From Pseudomonadota bacterium (lineage in GTDB: Bacteria; Myxococcota_A; Polyangia; Haliangiales; Haliangiaceae), in assembly GCA_023428295.1 (NCBI GenBank), contig JAEYYV010000047.1, forward strand, positions 1 through 43,662: a DNA stretch of 43,662 nt. Reading direction: 5' to 3'. Of the stretch, positions 16,784 to 25,450 are shown in pieces. The position numbers were made by a program, and so were the translations under genes. The notes beneath the pieces were generated by a model. That model had not been told where the DNA came from, made no database searches, and was given only the letters and a program-made list of their open reading frames with translations. Position 1 is the first letter of the stretch; every line of letters starts with the position of its first letter.

Positions 16784-17194
16784 CTATGCCCATGCGGCGT
16801 GCGGCGCGCTTCTCCAGAATTGCTCGAGGATGCCCATGCAGCCCATCGGCGGTACGTAGATCTCGGCGGCGGGGAACACGCGTCGATAGGTGGATGGCGA
16901 GGTGCCGACCCACCGCGTGAAGAGAGCGGAGAAGCTGCCGACGCTCGCGAAGCCGACGTCCATGCACGCGTCGGTCACGCTCGTGCCACGGGACAAGAGC
17001 GCCTTGGCGCGATCGACGCGCACGCGCGTGCGGAACTGATGCGGCGTATCGCCGAACAGCGCGCCGAACACGCGGATGAAGTGAAACGGCGAGAGCCGCA
17101 CGCGCGCGGCGACCTCGCGCACGCTGAGCGTGTCGTCGGCGAGCAGCTCGCGCGCACGAACGAGGCGGCGAAATGTCGGCGGATCGATCAGCAC
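16784..17194 (-). CDS. AraC-family transcriptional regulator (DNA-binding domain only)
   Basis: The 136-aa protein starts at GTG 17194. It consists almost entirely of the double helix-turn-helix of AraC proteins: LSVREVAARVRLSPFHFIRVF for HTH1 (shown in part), then VTDACMDVGFASVGSFSALF with the TSPSTYRR end signature. There is no N-terminal effector domain, and the short C-terminal tail (about 30 aa) is Gly/Met/Trp-containing without known motif. It precedes the VOC gene by seven bases and likely controls it. What it senses is unknown. Confidence 0.85.
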   Translation of the reverse strand: MLIDPPTFRRLVRARELLADDTLSVREVAARVRLSPFHFIRVFGALFGDTPHQFRTRVRVDRAKALLSRGTSVTDACMDVGFASVGSFSALFTRWVGTSPSTYRRVFPAAEIYVPPMGCMGILEQFWRSAPHAAWA

Positions 17195-17235
17195 AGGGCG
17201 AGCCTAGCACCGAGCCTTGGCGTGAGCGCCTCGTC

Positions 17236-18060
17236 TTAGATCGTGACGAGCATCGTGACCTCGAGCTGCGTGAGGACGCGATTGTAGATGCGGACGTCGT
17301 CGAGGATGCCGTCGAAGAAGAAATCGAACTGCCCCAGCTGCTGCTCGTCGGCGCCGACGATGATGTCGCGGTCGTCGTACGCGGCGGTGAAGCTCGACGC
17401 CGAGCCCACGAGCGTGCCATCGAGGAAGAGCTGCTGCGTCGTGGGGCTCCACGTCGCGGCGACGTGTCGCCAGCCGCCGACGGTCGTCCACGGAGCGATG
17501 ACGTAGCTGGGGCTGCTGGCGTCGCCGCCCGAGTTGATCGTCGTGCCGTTCCCGTCGTTGTGGAAGAAGAGCTCCCACGTGTTCGCGCCAGTCATGCCGA
17601 ACGCGCGACCGAGGAAGACCTGGTAGCTGCTCGTGGCCGGCAACGACCGCACCCAGACATAGGCCGCGATCGTGCCGGACGCGCGGCGAAGCGCGGGGTG
17701 GTCCGCGATGCGGATCGCGTCGCTCGTGCCGTTGAACGAGACGCCGTTGCCGGTGGTCCCCGGTACCTGAACCGGGCAGGTCGTCACGCAGGTGACAGCG
17801 GTGGGCAGCGATCCGAGGTTCACGATGATGTCAGCCGGGTTCTCCTCGAACGAAAGCCACACGAGGAGATCCGGGTTGGTGCCTCCGTCGCCGCCCGTGA
17901 CGGCGCCATCGATCGCGCTTGGCGCGTCGCTCCCCAAAGGCGCGTCACCCGTGGCAGACGCGTCATCCGCCCCGCTGCCGCCGAGCGCATCGAAGCTCAA
18001 GCGGCCGCAGCCGACGAGCAGCACGAGGGCGAGCCAGCGAACATCCGTTGCGAGGGTCAT
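17236..18060 (-). CDS. LamG/concanavalin-like domain lipoprotein
   Basis: The 274-aa product starts at ATG 18060. The signal peptide ends in lipobox LVGC (Cys near residue 19). A linker rich in Asp, Ala and Gly (ADDASATGDAPLGSDAPSA) follows, then a LamG-type jelly roll from about residue 70: GVSFNGTSDAIRI, TIAAYVWVRS, WRHVAATWS, LFLDGTLVGS and the ending FFDGILDDVRIYNRVL. It is probably displayed on the cell surface and binds carbohydrate or protein. It stands alone between the AraC regulator and the radical SAM gene (11-bp gap). Confidence 0.85.
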   Translation of the reverse strand: MTLATDVRWLALVLLVGCGRLSFDALGGSGADDASATGDAPLGSDAPSAIDGAVTGGDGGTNPDLLVWLSFEENPADIIVNLGSLPTAVTCVTTCPVQVPGTTGNGVSFNGTSDAIRIADHPALRRASGTIAAYVWVRSLPATSSYQVFLGRAFGMTGANTWELFFHNDGNGTTINSGGDASSPSYVIAPWTTVGGWRHVAATWSPTTQQLFLDGTLVGSASSFTAAYDDRDIIVGADEQQLGQFDFFFDGILDDVRIYNRVLTQLEVTMLVTI

Positions 18061-18071
18061 GATCGTCGAGC

Positions 18072-19604
18072 TTACGAGGCGCGAACCGCGAGCTTCTGCC
18101 GTTTGAGCGCGATCAGCTCCTGACTCGAGGGAACGCGAGCGCGAGGACCGGTGGGTTGGACGTCGTGCGCTTCGAACGCTTTGCGATAGGCCGCGAAGCT
18201 GCCGCCCGCACGATGCGCGTCCATCACCGCGAGGCCGGCGCGTGCTTCGCCTTGCGCGAGCATGTACTCGACCCACGCCCAGCGCGCGGATGTAGCGCGC
18301 ACCTCGACCTTGCGCGCGAGGCCGGCGGCGGCGAGGCCTTTGCGCAAGCGCGTGAGGCGATGGTCGACGAGATCGATGCCCGCGAACGGCGAGCCGTCGA
18401 GCGGCGTGTTCCGCTTGGCAACGAACGGCGCGAGGCCGTACGCGACGCGCGGGTGAATCGCCGCGAGCTCCTTGGAGAGCTGCACGAGCTCGTCGACGTC
18501 GGCGTCGGTCTCGCTCGGCACGCCGAGCATCATGTAGACCTTGAGCGTGTGCAGGCGATGCGTGGCGGCAAACTGTGCCGAGCGGATCAAGTGCTCCGCG
18601 CGCGTGGAGCGCTCGACGACCCGGCGCATGCGCTCGCTCGCGCCGTCGGCGGCGACGGTGAGCGTGCGATAGCCGCCGCGCGCGAGCAGGCCCACCAGCT
18701 CGTCGGTGAGCTTGTCGGCGCGCAGCGACGAGATGCCGACCTCTCGGCCTCCATCGACGACGTCGCGCACGATCGCGGCGATGTCGGGATGATCGGTGAC
18801 CGCCGCGCCGACGAGGCCCACGCGCTGCGTGCCCTCGGGGATGCCGGCGATGATCGACTCGCGCGGCACGATGCGCATGCCGCCGTTGGTGGAGCGACGC
18901 ATCACGCAGTACGTGCAGCCACGCGAACACCCGCGCGCGGCCTCGGTCATGAACATGTTCGACAGCTCGGTGTTCGGCGTGGCGATCACGGAGCGCGCGG
19001 GCAACAGCTCGTCGCTCGCCTGCGCGACGGCGGGCACCTTCTCGACGAAGCCGCTGCTGCTATGCGGCAAGTAGAAGCCGGGACGATCGCGCAAGGCGTC
19101 CCACACGCGCTCGCGATCGAAGCCGACATCGCGGCCGATCTCGACGATCTCGCGCACCGTCTCTTCGCCCTCGCCGACGAGGATCACGTCGAAGAACGGG
19201 GCGAGTGGGGCAGGGTTCGAGAACGTGAGCGGCCCACCGGCGATCACGAGCGGATGATGCGCTCGCCGATCGCGCGCGAGCACGGGGATGTTCGCGCGCT
19301 CGAGCGTGTCGACCACGCCAGCGATCTCGAGCTCGTATGCGACCGAGTACGCGAGCAGCGGATAGCCGCCGACGGGCTGCCCCGTCTCGAGCGTGACGAG
19401 GTGGCCTGGCGGCGCGCCTTCGTCGGGGAGCATGGCGCGATCCGCGGCGACGCCGGGCATCGCGTGGAGCGTGCGATAGATCTGCTGATAGCCGAGCGAC
19501 GACATCGCCGCGCGGTACGGGCTCGGATACACGAGCGCCACGCGAAGCTCGGCTTCCTTGTAGAGCGTCCCACGCTCGTCGGCTAGCAGGGCTCGACGAT
19601 CCAT
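18072..19604 (-). CDS. B12-binding-domain radical SAM protein
   Basis: The 510-aa protein starts at ATG 19604, which overlaps the upstream stop (TAATG). The N-terminal half has the Rossmann-like B12-binding fold (YPSPYRAAMSSLGYQQIY, FDVILVGEGEET), without the DxHxxG cobalamin motif. The radical SAM core has CSRGCTYC (Cx3CxxC), binding the [4Fe-4S] cluster, followed by typical barrel strands (LRADKLTDELV, VYMMLGVPSETDADV). It resembles the TIGR03960-like group involved in modifying macromolecules. The substrate is unknown. Confidence 0.85.
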   Translation of the reverse strand: MDRRALLADERGTLYKEAELRVALVYPSPYRAAMSSLGYQQIYRTLHAMPGVAADRAMLPDEGAPPGHLVTLETGQPVGGYPLLAYSVAYELEIAGVVDTLERANIPVLARDRRAHHPLVIAGGPLTFSNPAPLAPFFDVILVGEGEETVREIVEIGRDVGFDRERVWDALRDRPGFYLPHSSSGFVEKVPAVAQASDELLPARSVIATPNTELSNMFMTEAARGCSRGCTYCVMRRSTNGGMRIVPRESIIAGIPEGTQRVGLVGAAVTDHPDIAAIVRDVVDGGREVGISSLRADKLTDELVGLLARGGYRTLTVAADGASERMRRVVERSTRAEHLIRSAQFAATHRLHTLKVYMMLGVPSETDADVDELVQLSKELAAIHPRVAYGLAPFVAKRNTPLDGSPFAGIDLVDHRLTRLRKGLAAAGLARKVEVRATSARWAWVEYMLAQGEARAGLAVMDAHRAGGSFAAYRKAFEAHDVQPTGPRARVPSSQELIALKRQKLAVRAS

Positions 19605-20212
19605 TAGATTCCGCAGGTCGCGAAGTTCGTCTGCTGCACGCGAACCATGCGACCCTTCACGCGCGCCCACGAATCGAGGCACGAGCCACTGGTTGCGAGT
19701 GCGAGACCATCGCAGTTGCTCTGTACCACGAGGATGTCGGGGTCGCGGTCGCCATCGCGATCCACGGCGATCATCACGACGTCGCTCGGATCACCGCTCG
19801 GCGAGGGCGGCAGCTGATCTTTGAGGACGCGTCCTCGTTGCGGGTGGATCTCCGCGTCGACGATGCCGAAGTTGCGCGACGTGACGTTCGCGAGATCCCC
19901 TCGCACGACGCGGCTCTTCACGTTCCACAGCGCGTTGCACGTCTGGTTGATCCCGCCGGTGGAGAAGCTGGTGGCGTCGGTGATCCTCGTCTCTGCGATG
20001 ACGCCACTCTCGTCGAGGACCATCATGATGTCACCGATCGCGGGCTCGGTCCCGAAACAGACGCCCGCACCGTCGGTGTGGACCTCGCACACGCGAGGAG
20101 GCGCGCTGGAGGAGCGGCTTCTCTCGACGCGGATCACCTTGCCCTTGGGACGCGGCGCCGCGGCTGCGACCGAAACGGCCGCACCGACGAGGACAACCGC
20201 CAGCTTCCACAT
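19604..20212 (-). CDS. Secreted hypothetical protein
   Basis: The 202-aa product has a Sec signal peptide (MWKLAVVLVGAAVSVAAAA). The mature part contains six Cys, in keeping with disulfides in the periplasm, and a DRDGDRDPDI segment that looks like a calcium-binding Asp-rich loop. No family is recognised. Its TAA overlaps the ATG of the radical SAM gene, and its start is only 36 bp from the divergent M61 peptidase start. Confidence 0.7.
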   Translation of the reverse strand: MWKLAVVLVGAAVSVAAAAPRPKGKVIRVERSRSSSAPPRVCEVHTDGAGVCFGTEPAIGDIMMVLDESGVIAETRITDATSFSTGGINQTCNALWNVKSRVVRGDLANVTSRNFGIVDAEIHPQRGRVLKDQLPPSPSGDPSDVVMIAVDRDGDRDPDILVVQSNCDGLALATSGSCLDSWARVKGRMVRVQQTNFATCGI

Positions 20213-20248
20213 GAGCCCGGAGCATAGCAGCTATGGTACGCACCTCCC
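20213..20248. promoter_or_regulatory. Compact divergent promoter region, 36 bp
   Basis: Only 36 bp separate two divergent start codons. The centre holds a CATAG-CAG-CTATG inverted repeat (20223-20235). TATGGT (20232-20237, + strand) and TATGCT (20226-20221, - strand) each match the -10 box at four of six positions and lie 8-12 bases before their ATGs, which would give leaderless or nearly leaderless mRNAs. Neither gene has a clear ribosome binding site. This is inference from pattern. Confidence 0.35.
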
Positions 20249-22033
20249 ATGTCGTCTCTCCGCTACGCCCTCCGGGTCGACGCACCGTCGCGACACACGG
20301 TCGACGTGACCTTGCGCTTCGCGGCGACCGCCGACACGACCGACATCACGATGCCGGCCTGGTGTCCCGGCAGCTACCTGATCCGGGACTACGCGCGCTT
20401 CGTGCGAGACCTGACCGTGGAGGCGGACGGCAACGCGCGCACCGCGACGAAGATCGACAAGTCGACGTGGCGCATCGACACCAAGGGCGCGACCGAGGTG
20501 GTCGTTCGCTATTGCGTGTACGGCCATGACCTGACGGTTCGCACGAACCACATCGATCCCACGCACGCGTTCCTGCACGGCCCGGCGACGTTCGTGTACC
20601 CCACCACGCATCGCCAATCGGCGATCGAAGTGGCGATCGAGGCGCCCGCCGATTGGCAGCTCGCGACCGCGATGACGTGGGAGCAGTCGCTGCCCGCGAT
20701 CGTGCGCGCGGGATCCATCGACGAGCTGCTCGATCATCCGATCCACGTCGGCGTGTCGCGCACGTTCACCGTGCCCGCCAAGGTGCCCGTGCGGCTCGTC
20801 GTGTGGGGCGAGCGCGCGCCCGGCGGCACGTTCACCGAGACGCGACTCGCGGAGGATCTCGCCGCGATCGTGGACGATCACATCGCGCGCGTCGGCGAGG
20901 TTCCGTTCGATCACTACACGTTCGTGCTGATGCTCAGCCACGACGCGTACGGTGGCCTCGAGCATCGCGCGTCGAGCATCAACCTGTACAACCCGCACTT
21001 CGCGGCGTCGCGAAAGAGCTACGAGGGCCTCCTCGAGCTGCTCTCGCACGAGCTGTTTCACGCGTGGAATGGCAAGCGCATCGCGCCCAAGCCGCTCTTC
21101 GAGTTCGACTACACCACCGAGGCGTACACGCCGTGCCTGTGGGTGATGGAAGGGCTCACGAGTCACTACGATCGCTTCGCGCTGCGGACGTCGGCGCGCA
21201 TCACGGCGAAGAGCTTCCTCGAGAAGGTGCTCGACGATTGGGCGCGCCTCATGGCCACACCGGGGCGGTCGCGACAGTCGCTCGCGGCGTCGTCGTTCGA
21301 CGCGTGGATCAAGCTGTACAACCCCGACGAGTCGAACCTCAACACGACGGTCAGCTACTACTTGAAGGGCGGGCTCGCGATGCTCGCGCTCGACTTGCAG
21401 ATCCGCCGCCGCACCGAGGGCGCTCGCTCGCTCGACGACGTTCTGCGCGCGCTGTGGCGACGCTACGGCAAGAGGAACGAGCCGCACCCGGACAACCTGC
21501 AGCCGGTGTTCGAGGAGGCCACGGGGCTCGCGCTCGCGGACGTGTTCGAGCGCCAGGTGCGTGGCACGGCGGATCCCGAGCTGCCAGAGGAGCTGCGGCA
21601 CGTCGGGCTCGAGCTACGCGGTAGCCCGGATCCCGCGCAGATCGTGGATGGCGCGTCCGCGGTGTGGCTCGGTGCGACGACGCAGGGGACCAAGGTCACC
21701 GGCGTGTTCGATCAAGGGCCGGCGCACGCCGCCGGGCTCTCGGTGGGTGACGAGATCGTCGCGATGGATCGGCTGCGCACGAGCAGCGACGCAGATCTGC
21801 GGAACCTCGCGGGTGCACGACGGGTCGGGGACGAGGTCGCGCTGTCCGTGTTTCGCCGTCACCGGCTGATCGAGGTGGCGGTGAAGCTCGCGCCTGCACC
21901 GCACACTCGCTACGAAATCGCGGCCATCGCGGAGCCCGGACCGGCCGCGGCGCGCTATCAAACGTGGCTCGGCGAGCCGCACCCCGGCGCTACATCACTT
22001 GCGACAATTACGACGACAGCGAGGTGGGTATGA
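20249..22033 (+). CDS. M61-family (glycyl aminopeptidase-like) metallopeptidase with PDZ domain
   Basis: The 594-aa protein has an N-terminal beta domain (PAWCPGSYLIRDYARF, the family hallmark), a thermolysin-like catalytic domain with the zinc motif HELFH (His267, Glu268, His271) and the downstream WVMEGLTSHY supplying the third ligand Glu. A C-terminal PDZ domain spans about 470-570 (GVFDQGPAHAAGLSVGDEIVAMD). No signal peptide is seen, so it should act in the cytoplasm, removing N-terminal glycine or alanine from peptides as M61 enzymes do. Length is normal. It is divergent from the secreted protein gene upstream. Confidence 0.9.
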   Translation: MSSLRYALRVDAPSRHTVDVTLRFAATADTTDITMPAWCPGSYLIRDYARFVRDLTVEADGNARTATKIDKSTWRIDTKGATEVVVRYCVYGHDLTVRTNHIDPTHAFLHGPATFVYPTTHRQSAIEVAIEAPADWQLATAMTWEQSLPAIVRAGSIDELLDHPIHVGVSRTFTVPAKVPVRLVVWGERAPGGTFTETRLAEDLAAIVDDHIARVGEVPFDHYTFVLMLSHDAYGGLEHRASSINLYNPHFAASRKSYEGLLELLSHELFHAWNGKRIAPKPLFEFDYTTEAYTPCLWVMEGLTSHYDRFALRTSARITAKSFLEKVLDDWARLMATPGRSRQSLAASSFDAWIKLYNPDESNLNTTVSYYLKGGLAMLALDLQIRRRTEGARSLDDVLRALWRRYGKRNEPHPDNLQPVFEEATGLALADVFERQVRGTADPELPEELRHVGLELRGSPDPAQIVDGASAVWLGATTQGTKVTGVFDQGPAHAAGLSVGDEIVAMDRLRTSSDADLRNLAGARRVGDEVALSVFRRHRLIEVAVKLAPAPHTRYEIAAIAEPGPAAARYQTWLGEPHPGATSLATITTTARWV

Positions 22034-22053
22034 CCCTGCTAGATTACAAACCC

Positions 22054-22776
22054 ATGCGGCACTTCCTCCTCGGCGTTCTGGTGTTAGCGGCGTGCGGTCG
22101 TGACAAGAAGACGAGCGACGGACTGCCTGCGAGCACGCAAGAGTGGACGCAGAACGCCCAGGGACAGATGGTGCAGAAGGGGCTCGATCCCAAGGATCTG
22201 CCTCCTCCCGCTCCACCGCCCGGCATGATGAACCCGCACGGCGGTGGCGGCGCCGTGAAGGCGAACGATCCGCACGCGGGGCTCGGCATCGATCCCACGG
22301 ATCCGCACGCGGGGCTCGGCATCGATCCCGTCGGCGCTGGCGGTAATCCGCACGGTGGTGGTGGTGGGACCGACGTCGCCGCGCTCGGACTTCCGCCGCC
22401 GGATCCCAACCGCGCGATCGATCCGACCCGCTTCGTGAAGGGGCAGATCAAGATCCACGAGAAGGCAAAGGCGCGCGCGAAGGCGGGCACCGCGTTGTTC
22501 ATCGTCGTGAAGCGCGCGGGATCCGACGGCGCACCCACCGGACCAGCGCTCGCCGTCGAGAAGCTCGAGTGGACGGCGACCGGCGAGATCTCGTTCCAGC
22601 TCACCGAGGCGCAAGCGATGGTCGGCGGCACGGAGCTCGTCGGCGATGTCGTCGTCACAGCTCGTTACGATCAGGACGCGGATGCGCTCTCGAAGGAGCC
22701 CGGCGACATCACCGGCTCGACGCGTGTGACGCTCCCCGCGGAGAACGTCACGATCGTCCTCGACACGATCCTCTAG
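22054..22776 (+). CDS. Lipoprotein with CcmH/CycH C-terminal Ig-like domain
   Basis: I place the start at ATG 22054, giving a clean lipoprotein signal (MRHFLLGVLVLAAC, Cys14); ATG 22030 is possible but spoils the signal. Residues 50-125 are a Pro/Gly-rich linker with a duplicated DPHAGLGID unit. From about residue 135 the sequence matches the Ig-like C-terminal domain found in the cytochrome c maturation factor CcmH/CycH (ALFIVVKRAG, PLA-like VEKLEW, AMVGGTEL, VVVTARYDQDADAL, PGDITGST). Here that domain stands alone on a lipid anchor, without the TPR part. A role in haem protein assembly is only a suggestion. It converges on the next gene with both stops sharing CTAG (22773-22776). Confidence 0.7.
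   Translation: MRHFLLGVLVLAACGRDKKTSDGLPASTQEWTQNAQGQMVQKGLDPKDLPPPAPPPGMMNPHGGGGAVKANDPHAGLGIDPTDPHAGLGIDPVGAGGNPHGGGGGTDVAALGLPPPDPNRAIDPTRFVKGQIKIHEKAKARAKAGTALFIVVKRAGSDGAPTGPALAVEKLEWTATGEISFQLTEAQAMVGGTELVGDVVVTARYDQDADALSKEPGDITGSTRVTLPAENVTIVLDTIL
22267..22329 (+). repeat. Two 30-bp exact repeats at 33-bp spacing
   Basis: The 30 bases at 22267-22296 recur at 22300-22329. They encode DPHAGLGIDP twice in the linker of the lipoprotein, followed by a degenerate NPHGG unit. Confidence 0.9.
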
Positions 22777-23624
22777 AAGGATCCGGAGAACACCACGCCC
22801 GCGCCGTCCGCACTCGCGGTCGGGCGAAGCGCCATGGTCTCGGTGTTCGTCTTCTTCGAGCGACCGAGGAAGTACAGCGCGGCGCCACCCACGACGAGCA
22901 CACCGCCGCCGACGAGGCACGCGATCTGGAGGTTCTCGTAGCGCTGGCCCTTGGCCTCGTAGTCCTTGATGTCGTCACGCCACGCGACGCTCGTGTCCGT
23001 GTGGTTCGTGATGTCGTCGCTGATCTTCTTGGCTTTGGAGCCGAAGAAGAAGCCCGCGCCGAGCCCGACGAGGCCGACGCCCCCGGCGACGTAGCCGCCG
23101 ATCTTGAGGCCCGATCCGGGCTCGCTCTCCGCCGTGCTTCCACCGGGCGTGGTGCTGGGCTCGGCCGAGGTTGGCTCCGACGAGGAGGCGGGATCCGTCG
23201 TGGCGCTCGCGGGTGGAGCGACCGGCGTCTTGCACACGTCCTTGTCCTCGATGTTCTTGCCGCCGAGCAGGAAGTAGAGCGACTTCGCTTGGCTCGTCGC
23301 GTAGCTCGCGAGGCTGCCCGTCGGCTCCTTCTCGAGATAGAGGCAGAAGTACTTCAGCGCTTCGACCGGCTTCTGCGCGCTCTGATACTCGGTGCCGACG
23401 TTCGAGAGGAGCGTGGCGATGGGAACGATCGCGTAGGCCTTCAAGTAGAGCTCGATCGCGCCTTCGTGATCTTTGCTCTGGCTCTTCGTGATGGCTTGCT
23501 TCACGAGGTCGCCGGCTTGTTGCTTCTGCTGCGGCGTCACTTGCGCGGTTGGCTGCGCGAGGACAGGGCTCGCCATCAGCAACGATGCACAGAGCGCAGC
23601 AATAGCTCGCGAAGTCCCCAGCAT
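22773..23624 (-). CDS. TPR-containing protein with signal peptide and paired TM tail
   Basis: ATG 23624 gives 283 aa with a signal peptide (MLGTSRAIAALCASLLMASPVLA). Residues 25-110 contain TPR-like helices (HEGAIELYLKAYAIVP, KPVEALKYFCLYLEKEP). A Pro/Ser/Thr-rich linker leads to two Gly-rich membrane segments (VGLVGLGAGFFFGSKAKK and LVGGGVLVVGGAALYFLGRS) separated by about 45 charged residues. It shares this layout with the genes at 13640 and 29605. Probably an envelope scaffold protein; exact role unknown. It appears to be a single-gene unit, converging with the lipoprotein at CTAG. Confidence 0.75.
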   Translation of the reverse strand: MLGTSRAIAALCASLLMASPVLAQPTAQVTPQQKQQAGDLVKQAITKSQSKDHEGAIELYLKAYAIVPIATLLSNVGTEYQSAQKPVEALKYFCLYLEKEPTGSLASYATSQAKSLYFLLGGKNIEDKDVCKTPVAPPASATTDPASSSEPTSAEPSTTPGGSTAESEPGSGLKIGGYVAGGVGLVGLGAGFFFGSKAKKISDDITNHTDTSVAWRDDIKDYEAKGQRYENLQIACLVGGGVLVVGGAALYFLGRSKKTNTETMALRPTASADGAGVVFSGSF

Positions 23625-23637
23625 GAGGGCGATCGTA

Positions 23638-24461
23638 TCACGGCGGCGGCGTGCGCAAGCTCGCGAACATCGGTCCCAACTTGCCGACAACCTCGTCGTG
23701 CATGTGGCCGTTGGACGCGACCAATCCTCGACGGTGCGCGAGCTCGTCGGTGTACCCGATGGGATCTCCGAAGAGATCGCTGAGCCGGCCGCCGGCGCCT
23801 GCGAGAATTGCCTCGGGTGCGCAGGTATCCCACGACTTCGTCTTCGCCGCCGGGTTCACGTACAAGTCGCGCGCCCCCATGGCGATGAGGCACAGCTTCA
23901 CGCCCACGGAGCCGACGTTCATCTCTTCCGCGATGCCGAGCTCGGTCTTCACGCGATCGATGTCCGCGGTGCGATGCGAGGCCGAGGCGACGAGGCGCGC
24001 GCCGGCGGCGCTCGCGACGGTCGACACGCGAAGCGCGCTCGTCTCGCCTTTTGTGGTGACGAACGCGCCATCGGGCGTGGCGTAGAACGTGCGATCGATC
24101 GTCGGCTGGTGCACCACGCCGAGCGTCGGCGCGCCCGCGACGACGAGGCCGATCATCACCGCGAAGCCATCGCTGCCGCGGATGAAGTCCTTGGTGCCGT
24201 CGATCGGATCGACGAGCCACAGGCGAGGGCGTCGCAGCTGCGCGCTCGTCGCGGGGAGCTCCTCGCTGATCACGGGATCCGTGGGGAACGCCGCCGCGAG
24301 TCCGCGCAGGATCATCTCGCTCGCCGTGCGATCCGCGACGGTGACCGGCTCGTCGCCGGGCTTCATCTCGACCGACAGTCCGCCCTGGCGGATCAGAACG
24401 ACCTTCTCGCCGGCCTCCTTGGCGAGGGCGATCGCGGCTTCGAGCTCGCGCTCGTACGCCA

Positions 24462-24462
<1 letters not shown>
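23638..24462 (-). CDS. cysQ: 3'(2'),5'-bisphosphate nucleotidase CysQ / inositol monophosphatase family
   Basis: The 274-aa protein starts at GTG 24462, overlapping the upstream stop (TAGTG). It has the metal-binding set of the family: VADRTASEMI, ISEELPA, the signature WLVDPIDGTKDF and a late SWDTCAPEAILAGAGG. This matches CysQ more than suppressor SuhB because of the DGTKDF form. It would hydrolyse 3'-phosphoadenosine 5'-phosphate in sulfur metabolism, but related inositol or sugar phosphatases cannot be excluded. It is coupled behind the BKACE gene, an unexpected partner. Confidence 0.75.
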
Positions 24463-25358
<896 letters not shown>

Positions 25359-25450
25359 CGGGGGCGCCCACGGCACCTCCCTCCATACGCAACCTATCGC
25401 AGAAGACCCATCTTGCCGCAAGCCCCCTCGATCGATGCAGGGTCATCGCC
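25359..25450. promoter_or_regulatory. Divergent promoter region between BKACE and RPH-like genes
   Basis: The 92-bp gap must hold start signals for both directions. The only element I can support is the minus-strand Shine-Dalgarno GGAGGGAGG (about 25371-25379) for the BKACE gene. No clear -35/-10 pair is visible. Confidence 0.35.
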
